From Solirubrobacter deserti (lineage in GTDB: Bacteria; Actinomycetota; Thermoleophilia; Solirubrobacterales; Solirubrobacteraceae), in the NCBI RefSeq assembly GCF_027587175.1, contig NZ_JAPCID010000054.1, positions 1-45,552 of the forward strand: DNA of 45,552 nt. Direction: 5' to 3'. This document shows positions 39,436 to 45,552 of the stretch, piece by piece. Below the pieces are notes generated by a model, which was given only the letters and a program-made list of their open reading frames with translations, ran no database searches and had not been told where the DNA came from. The translations under genes were made by a program, and so were the position numbers. Position 1 is the first letter of the stretch. Each line of letters starts with the position of its first letter.

Positions 39436-41451
39436 ATGACACCCCACTCGGTGCACGAAAGGGCAAGTCGCGCCGAGCGGGTGCGACGCCTGCTTCAGCA
39501 TGCTCCCGCGCCCTTCGCGGCCGCTCTCACCTTGTTCTTGGCCTTTCGGGCAGGCGGGTTCTTCCCCGCGACGACCGCCGTCGCGGCGATCGCGGGAGCG
39601 GTCGCGCTGGTCTTACGCGTGACACTGTCCCCTGATCCGTTCGCCGGCTGGAGCCGTCTCGCGGCGGTGACGGGACTTGGCGCAGCGGGGCTCGCCTGTC
39701 TCACGCTCGTGTCCGCGGCCTGGTCGGACGCGCCCGTTCGAGCCACGGTGGAGTTCGACCGCGCGCTGCTGTATCTCGAGGTCTTCGTGCTGTTCGCGAT
39801 GACGCCGCGGGGTCGCACGTCGCTGATCGTGCTGCTGCGCTGGCTGCTGCTCGCGTTCGTCGTCGTGTGCGTGGCGGGCTTGGCGAGCCGGCTGGCGCCG
39901 GACGTGTTCCCCACCTCGGGACGGTTCGTCGCCGGCCGGCTCGCCTTCCCGCTCACGTACTGGAACGCGATGGGGATCGCGAGCGCGATCGCCGCCATGC
40001 TGGCACTCGCCGGCGCGGCCGACGCGCAGCAGCCGCGGGTCCTGCGGGTGCTCAGCGCAGCGGTCGTGCCGATCGGCGCGCTGGCGCTGTACCTGTCCTT
40101 CTCGCGCGGGGCGATCGCCGCCTGCGCGGTCGGCCTCGTCCTCTACATCGTGTGCGTGCGGTCGCTGCGGCTGTGGCTGACGCTGGTCGCGGTCGCCCCG
40201 CCGACGGCGCTCGTGCTGTGGGTGGCGTACGGCGCCGAGGCGCTCGGGACCGGGAACTACGCCGAGGGTGCGGGGCCGAGCCAGGGGCATCGCGTCGCGC
40301 TCGTGCTCGCGGCGTCGATAGTCGTGGCCGCGGTGCTGGCGCTGGCGGCGCAGGCGCTGGAGCCGAAGCTGCACGGCCTGCTGCACGGCAAAGGGCCGCG
40401 GCGTCCGGCTGAGCGAGCGGGTGCGCTGCTCGCGCTCGGGCTGGTCGTGTTGGCCGGGGTGCTGTGGGTGGACGTGCCGGGGCACGCGGAGCGGGCCGTG
40501 GAGTCCTTCCGCTCCGGCACCGTCGTCCCGGACACCGGCGACGCGCGTGACCGGCTCACGCAGGTCGGCAACAACGGGCGGCTGCGCCACTGGGAGGTGG
40601 CGCTCGACGTGTGGGCGCAGCAACGCCTGCTCGGGACGGGGGCGGGGACGTTCGAGCTCGGCTGGGAGCAACGGCGGCCGTCCTTCTTCGTCGTCCGCGA
40701 CGCGCACTCGCTCGCGCTCGAGATGCTCGCGGAGCTGGGCGTCGTCGGCCTCGTCCTGCTGATGGCGGTGCTGCTCACGCCGCTCGCGGTGGCGCTCGCA
40801 CGCGGCCTGGTCCGGCGTTCGCCGGATCACGACGCCCACGCCGTGGTCGCCGCGGCGGGCGTCGCGCTTCTGGTGCACGCCTGCGTGGACTGGGACTGGG
40901 AGATGCCGTCCGTGTTCGTGTGGTTCTTCGCGGCCGCTGGGGTGGTCGTCGCGGCGCCCCTGGGCGCCGCCCGCGCCGGCAACCCGGGGCGCACCGCACG
41001 GGTGCTGGCGGGGCTCGCCTGCCTGCTGCTGGCCGTGACCCCGTGGCTGGTCGCCGGCGCCGATCGCGCGCTGCAGTCGGCGTCCGCCGCGTTCGCGCGC
41101 GGCGACTGTCGCGCCACCGTCGACGCCGCCCTGACCGCGCGCGACCGGCTGCCGATCGCGCCGGAGCCGTACGAGCTGCTCGGCTACTGCAACCTGCGCG
41201 GGGGCGCGTACGAGCTCGCCGTCCAGCAGATGCAGGCCGCGCGCGACCGCGACCCCGACAACTGGCGCTACGCGTACGGCCTGGCCGTGGCCCAGGCCAT
41301 CGCGGGCCAGGACCCGCGCCCGGCCGCGGCCGACGCGGCGCGGCTGAACCCGTTCGAGCCGCTGGCCCAGGACCTGCGCAAGGCGCTGGACTCGGATGAC
41401 CCGGGCAAGCGCTTCCGCGCGGCGGCGCGGGCTCAGCTCCCGGGCGGGTGA
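39436..41451 (+). CDS. Wzy/O-antigen ligase-type membrane protein with C-terminal TPR (second)
   Basis: A 671-residue protein. About 12 membrane segments occupy residues 20-510, with the Wzy_C loop GTGAGTFELGWEQRRPSF and the His motif VRDAHSLALEMLAELGVVG. The C-terminal 120 residues form one or two TPR-like repeats (YELLGYCNLRGGAYELAVQQ, DNWRYAYGLAVAQAIAG). TPR-tailed members of this family often act as ligases or protein glycosyltransferases. ATG at 39436 is chosen because the preceding 27 in-frame codons (from ATG 39355) lack typical features; no Shine-Dalgarno supports either. A strong hairpin follows the stop. Confidence 0.82.
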   Translation: MTPHSVHERASRAERVRRLLQHAPAPFAAALTLFLAFRAGGFFPATTAVAAIAGAVALVLRVTLSPDPFAGWSRLAAVTGLGAAGLACLTLVSAAWSDAPVRATVEFDRALLYLEVFVLFAMTPRGRTSLIVLLRWLLLAFVVVCVAGLASRLAPDVFPTSGRFVAGRLAFPLTYWNAMGIASAIAAMLALAGAADAQQPRVLRVLSAAVVPIGALALYLSFSRGAIAACAVGLVLYIVCVRSLRLWLTLVAVAPPTALVLWVAYGAEALGTGNYAEGAGPSQGHRVALVLAASIVVAAVLALAAQALEPKLHGLLHGKGPRRPAERAGALLALGLVVLAGVLWVDVPGHAERAVESFRSGTVVPDTGDARDRLTQVGNNGRLRHWEVALDVWAQQRLLGTGAGTFELGWEQRRPSFFVVRDAHSLALEMLAELGVVGLVLLMAVLLTPLAVALARGLVRRSPDHDAHAVVAAAGVALLVHACVDWDWEMPSVFVWFFAAAGVVVAAPLGAARAGNPGRTARVLAGLACLLLAVTPWLVAGADRALQSASAAFARGDCRATVDAALTARDRLPIAPEPYELLGYCNLRGGAYELAVQQMQAARDRDPDNWRYAYGLAVAQAIAGQDPRPAAADAARLNPFEPLAQDLRKALDSDDPGKRFRAAARAQLPGG

Positions 41452-41452
41452 G

Positions 41453-41478
41453 CGTGGGCGAGCCGGAGCTCGCCCACG
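41453..41478. terminator. Bidirectional terminator hairpin
   Basis: Perfect 11-bp stem cgtgggcgagc / gctcgcccacg with loop cgga. It begins 2 bp after the stop of the Wzy-like gene and ends 9 bp before the stop of the convergent LPXTG gene. No T-tract follows. Confidence 0.75.
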
Positions 41479-41487
41479 TCGGAGCTT

Positions 41488-42048
41488 CTACTGGTCGCGC
41501 GTGCGGCGGCGCAGCACGAGGCCGCCGGTGAGCAGCGCGAGGCCGCCGAGCAGCACCGGGATCGCGGCGAAGCCGGTCACGGGCAGCTGGCTCGTGTTCT
41601 GGCCCGCGACCTGACGCTCGGGCTGCAGGTCCGTGGTGGCGGCGGCGACGCCACCGTCACCGGTCTCGTCCGCCGGGGCCGGGGTGGACTGCTCCTCGGC
41701 GGGCAGGACGCCGCCCTCCTCGGTGGGCTGCTGCTCCTCGGCGGGACGGCTCTCCTCCTCGGCCGGGAGCACCTCGCCCTGCGGCGTGGGCGTGGCGTAC
41801 TGGGCGACGGATGCGTCCCCACCCGACTGCAGCCCGCTGACCGCCAGGCCGGCGCCGGCGGTGCTGAACAGCATGCCGGTGACCAGCATCGCGAGGATGG
41901 CAAAACGTGACTTCATGGACTGGTTCCCCTTCCGTGAGGGATCCGCCGCGCGGCGGCGAACTCGCTGCTTGATCTCGTCCAGCTCTCTCGCGGTGGCCTG
42001 CGGCCGTTCGTCCTCGAGGCGCCGAATGACGTCGTCGAACTCGGTCAT
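41488..42048 (-). CDS. LPXTG-anchored single-span protein, possible anti-sigma factor
   Basis: A 186-residue protein. Residues 1-44 are charged and helical (MTEFDDVIRRLEDERPQATA, RELDEIKQRVRRRAADPSRK). A hydrophobic segment follows (48-72), then an acidic Pro/Glu-rich extracellular stretch with repeated VLPAEEE-type units. The C-terminus is a sorting signal: LPVTG (155-159), a membrane helix and RRRTRDQ. The cytoplasmic N-terminus and the divergent ECF sigma gene 46 bp away suggest an anti-sigma role combined with wall anchoring by sortase. ATG at 42048 chosen. An internal ATG at 41916 with AGGGG upstream would give a plain signal-peptide LPXTG protein, so two forms are possible. No sortase gene is in the window. 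Confidence 0.7.
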   Translation of the reverse strand: MTEFDDVIRRLEDERPQATARELDEIKQRVRRRAADPSRKGNQSMKSRFAILAMLVTGMLFSTAGAGLAVSGLQSGGDASVAQYATPTPQGEVLPAEEESRPAEEQQPTEEGGVLPAEEQSTPAPADETGDGGVAAATTDLQPERQVAGQNTSQLPVTGFAAIPVLLGGLALLTGGLVLRRRTRDQ

Positions 42049-42094
42049 CACAGACTGATACGAAGCACGCACCCGATTCCCGACTGAGAAATTT

Positions 42095-42565
42095 TTGGAC
42101 GACGCCCAATTCGAGCAGCTGTATGCGGATCAAGCGGCCTCGCTGTTCTCGTTCCTGGCCTATCGGACGGGGGACCGGGCGCTCGCGGAGGATCTGCTCG
42201 CGGACGCCTTCGAGCGGGCGCTGCGGGGGCGCTTCAACCCGCGCAAGGGGTCGGCGAAGACGTGGCTGTACGCGATCGCGCTCAACGTCCTGCGCGACCA
42301 CCTGCGGCGCGCGGCGGCGGAGTCGCGCGCCTACGAGAAGGTCGACGAGGGTGTCGCGCGCGATCCGTTCGCCGACGTGGAGGTACGGGATGAGCTGCTG
42401 CGCGGGCTCGCGGTCCTGTCGGCCGAGGAGCGGGAGGCGATCTCGCTCCGCTTCGGCGCCGCGCTGACCGTCCCCGAGATGGCGTCGATCCTCGGTGAGC
42501 CGCTCACGACGATCGAAGGCCGCGTCTATCGGGCGCTCCGCAAGCTGCGCGAGGCGCTAACGTAA
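42095..42565 (+). CDS. ECF-type RNA polymerase sigma factor
   Basis: A 156-residue sigma-70 family protein of minimal ECF size. Region 2 runs FEQLYADQAASLFSFLAYRT, ALAEDLLADAFERALRG, then KTWLYAIALNVLRDHLRR. Region 4 runs LAVLSAEEREAISLRFGAAL and LTVPEMASILGEPLTTIEGR, ending VYRALRKLREAL. There is no C-terminal extension. TTG start at 42095 without a strong ribosome binding site. It is divergent from the LPXTG protein gene, its likely antagonist. The SRP RNA gene begins 5 nt after its stop, so read-through from the sigma promoter would also make SRP RNA. Confidence 0.88.
   Translation: MDDAQFEQLYADQAASLFSFLAYRTGDRALAEDLLADAFERALRGRFNPRKGSAKTWLYAIALNVLRDHLRRAAAESRAYEKVDEGVARDPFADVEVRDELLRGLAVLSAEEREAISLRFGAALTVPEMASILGEPLTTIEGRVYRALRKLREALT
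42558..42563 (+). promoter_or_regulatory. Candidate -10 box of the SRP RNA gene
   Basis: TAACGT ends 7 nt before the proposed RNA 5' end at 42571 and lies in the last codons of the sigma gene. No recognisable -35. Confidence 0.35.
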
Positions 42566-42570
42566 GCAGC

Positions 42571-42841
42571 GGACCGTGCTAGGCGGGGAATTAGCGGTGC
42601 CCTGTACTCGCAATCCGCTCTAGCGGGGCCGAATTCCCTCTCGAGGGGCACGGCTCCGGGCCAACGTGCGCTGCCACGGCGTCGATGGTCGGGTCCCGCA
42701 CGACGTCGGCCCGTGAACCAGGTCAGGTCCGGAAGGAAGCAGCCTTAAGCGGTCACCGGTGGGCGTAGCGGGGTCGCTCGACCGGAGCCAGTGAGGTGTG
42801 CGTCCCCGGAGGCCGACTTCGACAGAGGGTGCACGGTCCAC
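42571..42841 (+). ncRNA. ffs: Signal recognition particle RNA, large bacterial type
   Basis: Ends pair perfectly: GGACCGTGC (42571-42579) with GCACGGTCC (42831-42839). The 5' Alu domain is clear, with GTGCTAGGCGGGG, TAGCGGTGCCCTGTACTCGC and AATCCGCTCTAGCGGGGCCG close to the Bacillus scRNA. A long rod follows: CCCTCT with AGAGGG, CTCCGGG (42654-42660) with CCCGGAG (42805-42811), and GGTCG with CGACC. The apical SRP54 site is GGTCAGGTCCGGAAGGAAGC followed by AGCC. A T5 run at 42842-42846 marks termination. About 271 nt, the scRNA form with an Alu domain rather than the short 4.5S form. Confidence 0.93.
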
Positions 42842-42846
42842 TTTTT
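42842..42846 (+). terminator. T-run ending the SRP RNA
   Basis: Five T residues directly after the closing helix GCACGGTCC-ca. They overlap the stop codon of the convergent GT-C-like gene (TGA read on the minus strand at 42848-42846). Confidence 0.55.
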
Positions 42847-44198
42847 CAGCACGCGGCGTACAGCACCCAGCTGGCGTTGCGCGCCGTCTCGTCGAAGTTC
42901 CGCGGCACGGCGGCGGTGAGGCGCTTCGGGTCGCGCGGGTCGAGCGTGAAGTTGCGCTCCACGCGCTCGCTGGCGGGGTCGATGTAGCTGCCCGTCGTGG
43001 GCTGCTCGAGCTGCGCGGAAACGATCTCTCCCGGCGGGATGCCCGTCCACAGCGCGATGTGCGGCACCGGCCGGTGGTTGGGCACCGTGACCGGCTCGCA
43101 CCCGAGTTCGTCGCTGATCGCGTGCAGGTCGGCGAGGATGTCGTTCTGCGTGTGCATCGCGCTGCGCAGGCTCTGGATCCGGTTGATCTGGCTGGGCGTG
43201 AAGCCGAGCGCGACGGCGATCACGACGGCGCCGATCACCGCCCAGCGGGTGCGCCACGGGTGATCGGCCGGCAGCGCGCGCCAGCCGAACACGCCCGCGC
43301 CGGCGAAGACGGCCAGCAGCGCGGCGGGCAGCAGCAGGTAGCGGCCGAGGATCGGCAGGCCGGCCCCGGCGAGCACGCAGAAGGCGCCGATGGACACGAA
43401 CCCGGCGGCGATCGGCAGCGCGGCCCTGCGGCGCATGAACGCGAGCACGAGCAGACCGCCCGCGGCCGCGCCGAGCAGGCCCGGCTCGCGCAGGATCTCG
43501 CCGAGCCTTCGCGGTACGGTGAGCGGGACGTCGTCGAGGCCCGTGATCCGCTGCAGGTCCTGCGCGTTGTCCTGGGTGTCGAGGAGGCTGTGCAGCGGGT
43601 TGCCGGCGATCGCCCAGTCGTGCGCCATCCAGATCACCGGCGCGGCCGCGGCGTACGGGATCAGCTTCAGGTCGCGCTGGTAGGCGGCGTAGACGATCGC
43701 GAAGCCCCACGCCTCGGGTCTGAGCAGGCCGGCGAGCCCGAGGAGCAGCAGGACCGTGCGCGGGTCCTTGCCGCGCGCCTCGGCGAGGATCGCGCCGAGG
43801 ACGAGCGCGACGTACGGGATGTCGAAGTAGGCCCGCACGCCGAAGCTCAGCACGGGGACGCGGGTGATGATCAGCAGCGCGGCGACGATCCCCGCCGCCG
43901 GGCCGAACCAGTGCGCGCCGAGCTCGTACGTGGTCCAGGCGAGCGCGCCGAGGCTCAGGAAGGCGACGAGCACCCAGATCGTCTGGCCGACGTCGCCGAA
44001 CGGCGTCAGGAGCATGCCCAGCAGCGTCGCCAGCGGGTGCGGGGTGGGCGCGAGCGGCAGGTCGAAGTCGGGCCGGCGGCCGTCGAGGACGTCGCCGCCC
44101 CACAGCAGGCTGTAGGCCGTGTCGTAGTTCAGGAAGCCCGTGCCGATGAGGGCGTACGCGAGCACCGCTCCGAGCGGGATTCCGATCGCGGCGCGCAC
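42846..44198 (-). CDS. GT-C-type membrane glycosyltransferase-like protein
   Basis: A 450-residue membrane protein with about ten hydrophobic segments. The first extracytoplasmic loop holds an Asp motif (LNYDTAYSLLWGGDVLDGRR) followed by PHPLATLLG, the pattern of GT-C enzymes (PMT/ArnT/GT87-like) that use polyprenyl-phosphate sugars. LLGLAGLLRPEAWGFAIVYA and the late soluble C-terminal domain fit that family. Acceptor and sugar are unknown. The GTG at 44198 is chosen because it begins just before the first membrane helix and leaves room for the divergent dnaX promoter; an ATG at 44264 would overlap dnaX by 27 bp. Its 3' end meets the SRP RNA terminator. Confidence 0.75.
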   Translation of the reverse strand: MRAAIGIPLGAVLAYALIGTGFLNYDTAYSLLWGGDVLDGRRPDFDLPLAPTPHPLATLLGMLLTPFGDVGQTIWVLVAFLSLGALAWTTYELGAHWFGPAAGIVAALLIITRVPVLSFGVRAYFDIPYVALVLGAILAEARGKDPRTVLLLLGLAGLLRPEAWGFAIVYAAYQRDLKLIPYAAAAPVIWMAHDWAIAGNPLHSLLDTQDNAQDLQRITGLDDVPLTVPRRLGEILREPGLLGAAAGGLLVLAFMRRRAALPIAAGFVSIGAFCVLAGAGLPILGRYLLLPAALLAVFAGAGVFGWRALPADHPWRTRWAVIGAVVIAVALGFTPSQINRIQSLRSAMHTQNDILADLHAISDELGCEPVTVPNHRPVPHIALWTGIPPGEIVSAQLEQPTTGSYIDPASERVERNFTLDPRDPKRLTAAVPRNFDETARNASWVLYAAC

Positions 44199-44221
44199 GC
44201 CGACGCCGCCTCTCGCGCCAC

Positions 44222-44227
44222 TAGACT
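44222..44227 (+). promoter_or_regulatory. Candidate -10 box of dnaX
   Basis: TAGACT ends 10 nt before the TTG at 44238, matching the leaderless pattern of the window. No good -35. Confidence 0.35.
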
Positions 44228-44237
44228 CAAACGTCCC

Positions 44238-45552
44238 TTGGCCGCTTCGCTGTACCGCCGTCATCGCCCCCGCACGTTCGCAGACGTGGTCGGGCAGGAG
44301 CACGTCGTCCGCACCCTGAGCAACGCGATCGAGCAGGGTCGCGTGCACCACGCGTACCTGTTCGTGGGTTCCCGCGGCACGGGCAAGACGTCCATGGCCA
44401 AGATCCTGGCGGCTTCGCTGAACTGCCAGAACGGCGGGCCCACCGTCTCGCCGTGCGGGAAGTGCGAGTCGTGCGTCTCGATCCAGAGCGCGACGTCCCT
44501 GGACGTCGTGGAGATGGACGCCGCCTCCAACAACTCGGTCGACGACGTCCGCGACCTGCGCGAGCGCGTCGCCTTCGCCCCGGTCGGCGGCGGCTACAAG
44601 GTCTACATCCTCGATGAGGCGCACATGCTCACGCCTCAGGCGTGGAACGCGTTCCTCAAGACGCTCGAGGAGCCGCCGCCGCACACGATCTTCGTGCTGG
44701 CGACCACCGAGGCCAACAAGGTCCTGCCGACGGTCGTGGACCGCTGCCACCGCTTCGACTTCGGCCGGCCTTCGGTACCCCAGCTCGCGCACGTGCTGCG
44801 CCGGGCCGCCGACGCGGAGTCGATCACGATCCCCGACGAGGCGATCGCCCTCGTCGCCCGGTCGGCCACGGGGTCCTTCCGCGACGCGCTGGGGACGCTG
44901 GAGCAGCTGTTCGCCTACTCGGGCTCGTCGATCGCGCTCGAGGACGTGCTGGCCGTGCTCGGCGCCGCCGACTCGGACCTGATCTTCGGCGCCGTGGACG
45001 CCGTCCACGCCGGCGACGCCCGCTCGGCCCTGCAGGCCGCCGCCCGCCTGGCCGAGTCCGGCCGCGACCTCGGCCGCTTCTTCGGTGACCTCGAAGCCCA
45101 CGCCCGCGCCCTGATGGTCGTCCAGGTGCTCGGCGAGGTCCCGCCCGAGCTGCGCGTCACCGCCGAGCAGGATGCACGCCTGGCTGAGCAGGCCGAGCGC
45201 GTCGGCCAGGCCGAGGTCGTCCGCCTGATCGAGTTGATCGCCGCCTCGATGCGCGCCATGAAGGACGGCGCCGACGCCCGCACCCAGCTCGAGCTCGCCC
45301 TCGTGAAGGCCGCGACGCCCGACCTCGAGCCCTCCGTCAAGGCCCTCCAGGCCCGCCTCGCCCGGCTCGAGTCCCGCCCGGCCGCGCCGGCGCCCCGCAC
45401 GCCCGACCAGCCCCAGACGGCCGCCGGCCGCGCGACCGCGCCGACGTCGGCGGTCCCCACGGCGCCCGCGCCGACGGCGTCGCCGGCCCGCCCCGGCGCG
45501 GCCTCGCCAGCCCGGGCGCGTCCGTTGTCTTTCTGGTGCCAAGCGGGTGTGT
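44238..45552 (+). CDS. dnaX: DNA polymerase III subunit gamma/tau, 3' partial
   Basis: The frame is open from a TTG at 44238 to the window end (438 codons visible). The opening AASLYRRHRPRTFADVVGQE is the canonical DnaX start. Walker A is GSRGTGKTS, the zinc-binding Cys set includes CGKCESC with an upstream Cys, Walker B with DEAH is VYILDEAHMLTPQAWNAFLK, sensor 1 is FVLATTEANKVLPTVVDRC, and the SRC-like arginine region is present. Domain III follows (to about residue 375), then a Pro/Ala-rich linker that begins the tau-specific part. It loads the sliding clamp at the replication fork. Position near the SRP RNA recalls the scr-dnaX order of Bacillus. Confidence 0.95.
   Translation, partial: MAASLYRRHRPRTFADVVGQEHVVRTLSNAIEQGRVHHAYLFVGSRGTGKTSMAKILAASLNCQNGGPTVSPCGKCESCVSIQSATSLDVVEMDAASNNSVDDVRDLRERVAFAPVGGGYKVYILDEAHMLTPQAWNAFLKTLEEPPPHTIFVLATTEANKVLPTVVDRCHRFDFGRPSVPQLAHVLRRAADAESITIPDEAIALVARSATGSFRDALGTLEQLFAYSGSSIALEDVLAVLGAADSDLIFGAVDAVHAGDARSALQAAARLAESGRDLGRFFGDLEAHARALMVVQVLGEVPPELRVTAEQDARLAEQAERVGQAEVVRLIELIAASMRAMKDGADARTQLELALVKAATPDLEPSVKALQARLARLESRPAAPAPRTPDQPQTAAGRATAPTSAVPTAPAPTASPARPGAASPARARPLSFWCQAGV

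Noticed and set aside
44265-45542. Upstream extension of the GT-C-like frame
   Set aside because: Antisense to dnaX; composition is typical of a high-GC shadow frame.

Overview
The window is very GC-rich, gene-dense bacterial DNA. GTG and TTG starts are frequent, genes overlap by 4 bp, and many promoters appear to give leaderless mRNAs. The gene families (a DrrAB-type exporter with DUF4097 and a ribbon-helix-helix regulator, a large ATP-binding LuxR regulator, a MopE-type metal-binding repeat, an LPXTG protein, and a large-type SRP RNA beside dnaX) point to a Gram-positive actinobacterium. Thermoleophilia/Solirubrobacterales (Solirubrobacter or Conexibacter relatives) is my best guess. That assignment is inference; there is no rRNA to test it.

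Layout, left part (1-19434), mixed housekeeping and regulatory genes. It opens with the end of a Pro/Ala-rich tail-anchored protein that overlaps a YbaK-type deacylase. A TetR regulator follows, divergent from a small protein across a perfect operator palindrome, then SnoaL-like, DUF427 and SDR genes. Next is a minus-strand operon: RHH regulator, DUF4097 protein, ABC ATPase, ABC-2 permease, with tandem operators over its promoter. After that come a DHFR-like/AraC pair, tRNA-Val(CAC), a two-component system, a secreted serine hydrolase, a secreted disulfide-rich beta-propeller, a LAL-type LuxR regulator, an ArsR/SRPBCC pair and a HAD phosphatase. Two near-identical palindromes (19437-19514) close this part.

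Middle and right part (19520-41451), a Wzx/Wzy-type exopolysaccharide locus. Precursors: two NDP-sugar epimerase/dehydratases, two tandem DegT aminotransferases, a sugar-1-phosphate nucleotidyltransferase and an FkbM methyltransferase. Assembly: a polyprenyl-phosphate glycosyl-1-phosphate transferase, two GT2 and two GT4 glycosyltransferases, a Wzx flippase and two Wzy/WaaL-type membrane proteins. Control and export: a Wzc-like BY-kinase and a CpsB-type PHP phosphatase. Two secreted glycosidase-like proteins with Pro-rich linkers belong to the locus. The second is preceded by a cyclic di-GMP-I riboswitch aptamer, whose P3 strand can pair with the gene's Shine-Dalgarno sequence, suggesting a translational ON switch. 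The locus is split among many short, facing transcription units.

Right end (41453-45552): a hairpin terminator; an LPXTG-anchored, possibly anti-sigma, membrane protein divergent from a small ECF sigma factor; a large-type SRP RNA starting 5 nt after the sigma stop codon; a GT-C-type membrane protein on the minus strand; and the start of dnaX, which runs off the window.

I think the two things most worth pursuing are the c-di-GMP-controlled glycosidase inside the exopolysaccharide locus and the sigma / LPXTG-protein / SRP-RNA cluster.
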